From Chloranthus sessilifolius (taxonomy: Eukaryota > Streptophyta > Magnoliopsida > Chloranthales > Chloranthaceae): a stretch of 64,000 bases of DNA. How positions within the stretch are numbered: position 1 is the stretch's first letter; each line of letters starts with the position of its first letter. The position numbers and the translations under genes are program-made. The stretch is taken from positions 88,047,184-88,111,183 of the forward strand of contig CM037596.1 in NCBI GenBank assembly GCA_021018995.1, written 5' to 3'. The notes beneath the pieces are model-generated. The model saw only the letters and a list, made by a program, of their open reading frames with translations, ran no database searches and was not told the DNA's origin. Shown here in pieces: positions 57,561 to 64,000 of the stretch.

Positions 57561-60500
57561 GCTTAAAAATGGAGTGGGGACGTCATCAACAGATCCCATA
57601 CAATAATATGGGTAGACATTCTTCTCAGCTGAGTCTCCAGTATATATTCTCGACTCATTTTCTCAAAGGGATTCAAGCGTTGTCTTTTTTTCCCTCAGGT
57701 TGGGCTTGTGCTGATGTCGGTGCTTCCGATTACTTTGAAATCTTCTCGGATCGGGTCATGAAGTACACTGCCCCTTCTCTATGGCTGCCGACATTGATAT
57801 TGGTTTGTTCATAACTCAGCGGGACTTGATGAGGATCATAGGTAGGTCCCAAAATATGGAATGGTATAGTTGCTGGTATCGGAGGTACTTGCACTGCGGG
57901 CTTGGGAGGTGTGGGCAACACTTGATTTACCTCGGTGGTAGCTGGTTGGGTGGTAAAATTGGGCTAGACGGGGGTGGTGAAGATTGTGAGTGGTGGCACA
58001 GGGGGAAAAGGGGTAGGGGTAGGCCATTGGTAGCTGATGGGTGCTGGTGGGGATTAGGGGTAGGGATAGGCCATTGGTAGCTGATGGGTGCTAGCTGGGG
58101 ATTGGGGGTATGATGTGCCACTGGATAACTGATGGGGGTGGTGGTGTATGGTTGATATGCATTTATGTGCACATAATTGACGGGTGTGGGTGATGGAAAG
58201 TAAGCTCTAAGATCCAAGGGTTCAATTTGAGGAGTCGGGTTGGGGAAATAATTTGACAAATTCAGGGGTTTAATCACTCCAATATTCCTTTCTTCAACAT
58301 TTCTCGGCAGTGGCGCCACATAGCTCTCTCGATCACTGATATAATCGGACAGGTAACACTCAAATTCCTCCTCATTTTCCTCTATCATGCCGATGGTGGG
58401 TCTGGGACCTGCTCCTCCAGTAGGATGTGGGGGTAATGGCACCTGGTGGATATTTACATGCTGGTTCACTTGCGAAGGTGTTGGTGGAATGATTTTCCTG
58501 ACATCGATTAAATCTTGGATCGTGTGCTTCAATGGGAAGTAGCGGTCGGTCGGGTGACCCGGACCCTAATGAAAATTATAGTGGGTATTCGGATCGTAAT
58601 TCTTTGGGATTGGGTGAGGAGGAGGTTGCAGTTGACAAATAGTAACTAATCCCTTTTCTATTAATAAAGGCAAAAGTACACTTAGTGATTGCCCCAAGGG
58701 TGTAAACACTTAGTCATAGTGGGTTCTCCTCTGCTCTGGAGTCATCTACATTTCTTGACCATTCCCTACTCTCTGTATTTGCTCAGTTCTGACTAGTGTT
58801 GGTGGGGCTGCTTGAAATTGGAACGAGATTATATTATTGTTGGGCCTGACATTGGCAATGTTTTGGACGTCGGCCCCTGCCCTCTTCTCATTCCTTTATT
58901 CTGAAAACCTTCTAACCTCACTGGCTCCACTTGGTACATTCTTGTTTAGACAACCTTCCCTGATGACATCCTCACAATGATTGGCATTTCTCACCAGATC
59001 TGCAAAGCTGGACTACTGCTAGCACACCAAAAAGTCTGAGATCACTGGCAGAGTATTTTTAGAGATCATTTCAATCTGTTCATCATCGGGTATCCTATTT
59101 CTGACGTGGGCTGCTAGTGCTCTCTATCGCCCTAAATAGTCGCTGAAGGTCTCATCCTATTGCACACCAAAAAGTCAGACTTACGCAGTTCGATGTCAAT
59201 ATTATAGACATATTATTTCTGGAATAAGTGCGTTAAGTCCTTCCACGTTTTCATCATAGATGGTTCTAAAGATGTGAACCACCTCAGGGCTAGACCCGTC
59301 AAACTCTTTTGAAAGACCTTTATTAACAGTCTTTCATCCCCTCCATATTGGCACATGTCCCCACAGTAGGACTTGAGGTGTGCAATAGGATTACCGATGC
59401 TGTTGTATTTGTCAAAAGCCGACATTTTAAATTTGGGAGGCAAGGGGACCTCAACAAACATGCACAAGTCCATGAAGTCTATGACGTGGATTTCAGCACC
59501 ACCCATCTTCGATAACTGCTTCTAGATTTTGTCCAACTTTTCTTTCAGCTGCTCTGACTCCTTAGATATGGGGGCCGCTTTCTCGGCAGTTGGTTGAATT
59601 TCACTTTGAGCTACCAGGGGGGAAATGATTAGGGGAGGGTTAAGGCTGGTCAATGCCCCAGCATAGGCTCCATTGTTCCTAATGTCATCCTCTTCATACT
59701 GTTGGTCAACATAGTACGTAGTGAGGGTGGGATTCTCATGCTGGTGTTACATGGACTGAGTGGGAATGACATGAGTAGGGGTTGAGTGAGCCCATTGGGG
59801 ATAAGGGAAAGTTTGTTGGGTGATGAGATGAGTAGAAGTTAGATTTTGGAGCGGGGCCTGATGAGGCCATTGAGCATGGGGGAAGATTTAGAGATGACCT
59901 TGAGGTGTGGGGCCATGGGAAAATTGGATTTGAGGTATGGTTTGGGTTTGACTCGGGTGTGAAGGTTGAGGGTGGGTGAAATTTTAGGGGTATTGGTGTG
60001 GGTTTCCAAGGTTTGGGGCTTGGGTTTGGCCATGAAGCCTTGGGAGGGTTGGGCCATGAAGCCTTGGTCATGATAGGTTTGGGCCATGGGCCATTGATGG
60101 GTTTGAGCCATGGGCCATTTGTGGGTCGGGGCCATGGAACCTTGGTGGGTCTAGGCCATGGGCCTTGATGGGTCTGGGCCATGAGCCCTTGGTATGTGTG
60201 GGTGGTAGGGTTTTGGGCCAATGGGCCTTAGGGCATGTGGAAAGTAGGGATTTGGGCCAATGGGCCTTGGGTCATGTGGGAAATGGGAACTTAGGCCAAT
60301 GGGCCTTGGGGCATGTGAGAGGTGGGGGTTTGGATGGTGTGGATGATGGGGGAGTGAGGCATGAGATTGGCTAGGGTTTGGGATGAGTTCATGGATATGG
60401 GGTGTGGAGGAGAGGGGGCATTTTGGAAAGCCTTCGATATGGAGTAGGCTTGGAACATCTCCTCTATCGTGGTCATGGAAGGAGGGTTGGATGGAGATGG

Positions 60501-61079
60501 TGGATTTAAGGGGTGATGAGATGTAGATGTGGTGGATGTTGTGGGTCAATTAGGCATGACCCCGGTAAAATCGGGCATGCCCTGGGTAGATGAGAGGATT
60601 TGTGGGGGGGTGGATAAGGTGGAGGTGACATAGGTGAATGAGGGCGGATCGGGCCTATATGGGGAAGATGGGAAATGGGGCATGGATGTGGATGGAAAAT
60701 GTGTAGGATTGGTCATGGAAGTGGATGGAATGTGCGACGGGTTTGGCATGGAAGTGGATGGAATGTGGGATGGATTTGGCATGGATATGGGATGGAAAAT
60801 GGGCATGGTTTGGGCATAAGATGGAGAGTGGGGGGGTTGATTTTGGATATTCTGGGAAGTGGTGGTTGGGAAAATGGGGTACCGTAGGACCTGGTAGTTG
60901 TAAAGGGTGAGTGGGTGAGGGGGATGGTAGAAAAAACTTCTCCCGAATGGGAGTGGGTTGGAGATTGTGGTGGGGATGAATCGGGATTGGCGTAAGCCAG
61001 GTCCACTACCCACGACATGTCTCGGTATCGGGTCGGGTATGGGTGCCTTGGATAAGGCCCAAAGAATTTCCTCCTTCAC
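57561..61079 (-). pseudogene. gag of D with proline-rich arms
   Basis: Starts near 61018-61079. The N-terminal arm (59736-61079) has repeats such as MPNPSHIPSTS, PRPIGPNPYFPHA and GPWPRPTK. The capsid-like core lies near 59213-59506 (HVIDFMDLCMFVEVPLPPKF, GNPIAHLKSYCGDMCQYGGD, GLALRWFTSLEPS). A Pro/Tyr/His-rich second arm (57730-58532) follows. Same design as C but with different repeat units. Broken several times. Confidence 0.72.
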
Positions 61080-61495
61080 TTACAGGATGATGGAGGGCAA
61101 GATGATGTCGTTATGCTGGCACCACAAAGACTCAGTTTTTAGGTTTTTTATTTTTAATTTTTTTTGGGAAGAATTTTTTTATAAAAACAAAGGTTTCGAG
61201 GCCTTGGAATTTTCTTCTCGGGTGGCTTTCGTACCCTAATTTAGGACCTGCGACGACGATTCCGAAGCACTTCGGAAGAATCAAGGGAAGACTCTTGATC
61301 TATTGAAGGGATGAAAACGAAGCAAACAACCCCATCCCCTGAAATGAGTAAAAAAGAAGTTACCTTCTTTTGATCGGTGGGAACGTATTGGGTGTCGAAG
61401 ATGGTGGGGCCCAATCAGAGGCACTAAGACACTAATCGGGGGACTCGGTATATGGAAAAGGCCATAGATCCGAACTACAGCTGCTCAGAACTACA

Positions 61496-61612
61496 CTGGC
61501 ACAACTAATACATGCGCCAGGTTAAAAATGTCAGATTTAAAGCTGGCGCAACTATTAGTTGTGCCAGTGTACTGTTAGGACATTTTGCATTGGCGCAACT
61601 AATAGTTGCGCT
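61496..61612. repeat. TGGCGCAAC...GTTGCGCCA palindromes in the D leader
   Basis: Three copies of inverted half-sites TGGCGCAAC / GTTGCGCCA around a short A/T middle. TGGC starts at 61497, 61544 and 61591: exactly 47 bases apart each time, the same period as the different word in C. Confidence 0.9.
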
Positions 61613-62104
61613 AGAGCAATTTGGCTCTTCAGTTTGTTTGGCAGCAACAACTTTAGCTCGGAATTGGTCTCCAAACTGGTTTTTTATGAAAGCTAGGCTT
61701 CCGGGAACTGACTAATTTTTAGTGAACCGTTCTCTCCTTGCCGAACCTAGGGGTTTGAGTCCGGTATAATTCGCTAACGTGCTCCCCAACGGGTTTTAAG
61801 CTTGTAGGAATGGGAACCCACTCGATATACCTTTGGCGCAAGCACCTTCTCAAATACTAGGTGGGCTGGAACTTTTCTGGATCATCACCACTAGGGGCTG
61901 CCGCCATACTAAGACCTGGGTGGTTGTATGTGTGCCTAAACCCAACCCTTTTAAAAATCCCCGTAAAACAAATTGATTAAGTTCCCTATCTTGGTTCAAT
62001 TTTAATTTTTTTCAAAGCCCTTTTTTTTATAGAAGTTTTCTTTAGCTCAAAGATTGGGAGTGATGATCCCATGCCGTCACTACGGGCTGGCATTTACTAT
62101 TGGA

Positions 62105-62285
62105 ATATGCTTGCACAAGTAGGCCCGCTAATCGGCTAAGGCACTTTAAATGACGAGAATTTAAAGAAAATTAAAAGATAATGCACAAGTAGGTCCGCCA
62201 ATCGGCTAAGACACTAAAATGATGGAAAAGTACAGAAAATTAAAAGACAATGTGCATGCAGGCCCGCCGATCGGCTAAGGCACGT
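62105..62285. repeat. Three tandem ~70-bp repeats beside the D primer site
   Basis: Units containing TGCACAAGTAGGCCCGC and AATCGGCTAAG(G/A)CAC recur about every 70 bases. The core GCCGATCGGC, clearest near 62266, is a perfect palindrome. Same position as the 68-base repeats of C. Confidence 0.85.
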
Positions 62286-62402
62286 AAATGACTGAAAAAT
62301 AGGGGTGTGTAAAAAAAAAGTAAATAAAAAATAATACAAAAAATAGCAAAAAGGTTAGTAAAATTAAAATAAATGGCCAAATTTGAAAGAGAAGCTCTAC
62401 GA

Positions 62403-62424
62403 GCTATCCCCAGCGGAGTCGCAA
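62403..62424 (-). other. Primer binding site of D (tRNA-Arg type)
   Basis: Minus-strand GCGACTCCGCTGGGGATAGC region, a close relative of the Ogre tRNA-Arg site. Two bases from the LTR. Confidence 0.82.
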
Positions 62425-62426
62425 TC

Positions 62427-64000
62427 TGTACAACCATGGGATGTTTGACGATCTTGTCATGGTGATGCGCTCTCTAACAAAAAATATAGAGTCGCCACCC
62501 GAAACTTTTAGTGCCTTGGGAAACCTATATCATTTTAATAAGCACTGAAGTGCCACAAATGACTCTGAAATCGGTCCACACCAAAGGTTCTTGGGTATGG
62601 GCTTCGGATATCGATTGGGAAGGTGTTAGGCACCCAATCAACCCGCTTAATGCGGTCTCTACTTATGGCCAAAAGAAAAATAATATAAAAGAAAAGAAAA
62701 AGGCTTCCTCTTGCCTAAGGGGGCTTAAAATCCTATTTGTGCCCCTCCGTTCCTATAAAACATTTGGTGGCGTAACGACACAAATAGAAGGATGGAGGAA
62801 TGACCGAGAAGGTAGAGGAATAGAAGGGAGAGCCGGAGCTCTCGGGCCCTTGTTGCACCATTGGGGAGCCTTGCGTTGGCTTACTTTAATGAGCTTTTAA
62901 AGGCTTGAATGATGGAAAAAGGGGTTCTAACCTCTAAGGCTTGCTAGCTAAGAGGTAGAGAGGGAAGGAAAATGCATATATGCATTTCTCTCTTAGGTAA
63001 GGCTTTTATGAAAGGTAAGGCTTGAAAGGAGGTTTATTAATTCTAAAATTTGTATGAGCAATGGTGCACCAAAGGGAGAAAGATCTTCTCACTTTAAGCT
63101 CTTTCTCTCTTAGGTAATTTTCTCAACCTTTAATCTAAGGGGAGGGGGCTCTATTTATAGGAAAATGGTAGGTTAGGAGGCTACTTAGATGCTAATTAGG
63201 GTTAACAATTAGGTAATGGGCAATCTAAGGTTTTTGGGGTTTTCTAGAGCTTGGAGAAGAGGGATTTAGGTTTAATAGTAGATGATAGGGTGGTGACTTG
63301 AATGGCAAAAGGGAGATAACCTAAGCTAATAGGGTCACTAGAGTCCTAAAGAAACACACCCAAAACTTTGGGATGGTCCACAAGTCAAACCCCTAATGTC
63401 AATTTTGACTATTTTTTGAAGAAAATTAGGCCCAAACTGTTGGAAGTTGAACACCCGCAGGGGCCCAGCTCGGTTTTGTAATTTCTCGCATAAATCTGCG
63501 ATCTTCATTTTGCCATAACTTTTGACGTAGAACTCTGATTGAGGCAATTTTTAGCTTGTTCGAAAGCTGGGAAAGTCCTCTTTCCAATGATATATAACTT
63601 AGATTCAAAAGAAGTTTATATAAATTTTTAGCATTGCTCTCTTTAATCACTACTCAGGAGGGTTCGAAACTAGCTCTATGGGTCCGATTTTGTAATTTTC
63701 TACATAAATCTACTATGTTCATTTCGCCATAACTTTTGATGTATAACTCCAAATTAGGAAATTATTAGTTCATTGGAAAGATAGGAAGCTCTACTCTCTA
63801 ATGGTATAGGCCTTAGATTAGAAAACTATTTACAAAAATTTTGGCACTCCTCTTTCTAACCGCTATTCAGGGGGGTTTAAATCGTGCCCGGAAAGGATTC
63901 TAATAGGTATGGGAAGGCTATGGTTGATTCCTAAGGGTTTGGGATGATTCCTAAGGGTTTTAGGATGATTCCTAAGGGTTTGGGAAGGTATCTAAGGTAA
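62427..64000 (-). repeat. 5' LTR of D, runs off the window
   Basis: Starts TGTACAACCATGGG and is collinear with 23140-24700, including TATA box and both ATAACTTTTGATGT blocks. About 90 bases of the LTR lie beyond the window. Confidence 0.88.
63149..63161 (-). promoter_or_regulatory. TATA box of the D 5' LTR
   Basis: CCTATAAATAGAG on minus, equivalent to the box at 23870-23882. Confidence 0.65.

Larger units (their letters stand above)
61080..62402 (-). other. Leader of D
   Basis: Untranslated stretch of about 1.3 kb from gag to the primer site, with three palindromic words (61496-61612) and three 70-base direct repeats (62105-62285). No gene. Confidence 0.7.
23140..64000 (-). mobile_element. 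Element D: Ogre-like Tat retrotransposon, holding E
   Basis: 3' LTR 23140-24800, 3' region 24801-26118 and 50087-52650, then integrase, aRNH, RNase H, RT, G-patch, protease, gag, leader, primer site, and a 5' LTR from 62427 running off the window about 90 bases short of its end. Without E it would be about 17 kb. LTRs look about 90% alike by eye, so it is old. gag-pol is broken on the order of fifteen times. Same broad family as C. Confidence 0.85.

Noticed and set aside
60165-60910. Plus-strand Trp/Gly/Met-rich frames
   Set aside because: Shadows of the proline-rich arm of gag in D.

Overview
This window is plant nuclear DNA made entirely of nested LTR retrotransposons of the Ty3/gypsy class. 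I found no host gene, tRNA, rRNA or CRISPR array. Large Tat/Ogre-type elements with tRNA-Arg-type primer sites point to a seed plant with a big, repeat-rich genome, probably a dicot; I cannot name the species. Six elements are visible, all with the sense strand on minus. All are fossils: their gag-pol regions are broken many times.

Layout. A (1-2802): the start of a Tekay/Del-like chromovirus with a 2.5-kb LTR, running off the left edge. A sits in the gag of B (2803-6042), an Athila-like element with a 1.76-kb LTR. B sits in the integrase end of C (6043-~17291), an Ogre-like Tat element with gag, protease, G-patch, RT, RNase H, a second (archaeal-type) RNase H and integrase. The LTR of C stops abruptly at F (~17292-23139), a deleted and rearranged Tat element. 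F was invaded by D (23140-past 64000), a relative of C. D holds E (26124-50081), a complete-length 24-kb Tat element flanked by the 5-bp target duplication AGTGC. By eye the LTR pair of E is about 96% alike and that of D about 90%, which fits E entering D later.

Two things stand out. First, E carries an antisense (+ strand) gene at ~33394-37108 with plant-mobile-domain hallmarks, behind its own TATA-type promoters. The same inverted half-site (ATTACGCGC ... GCGCTTAAT) is clustered upstream of the LTR promoter of E and of both internal antisense promoters. Second, nearly every family here has its own palindromic word, repeated at fixed spacing (about 20-22 bp in A and B, 47 bp in C and D) in the LTR upstream of the TATA box and/or in the leader before gag. 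In addition, D and E, with unrelated sequence, each fold the polypurine tract/3' LTR junction into a nested stem-loop.

Limits: coordinates of domains inside broken reading frames are approximate, identity figures are by eye, and all family names come from motif recognition without database searches.
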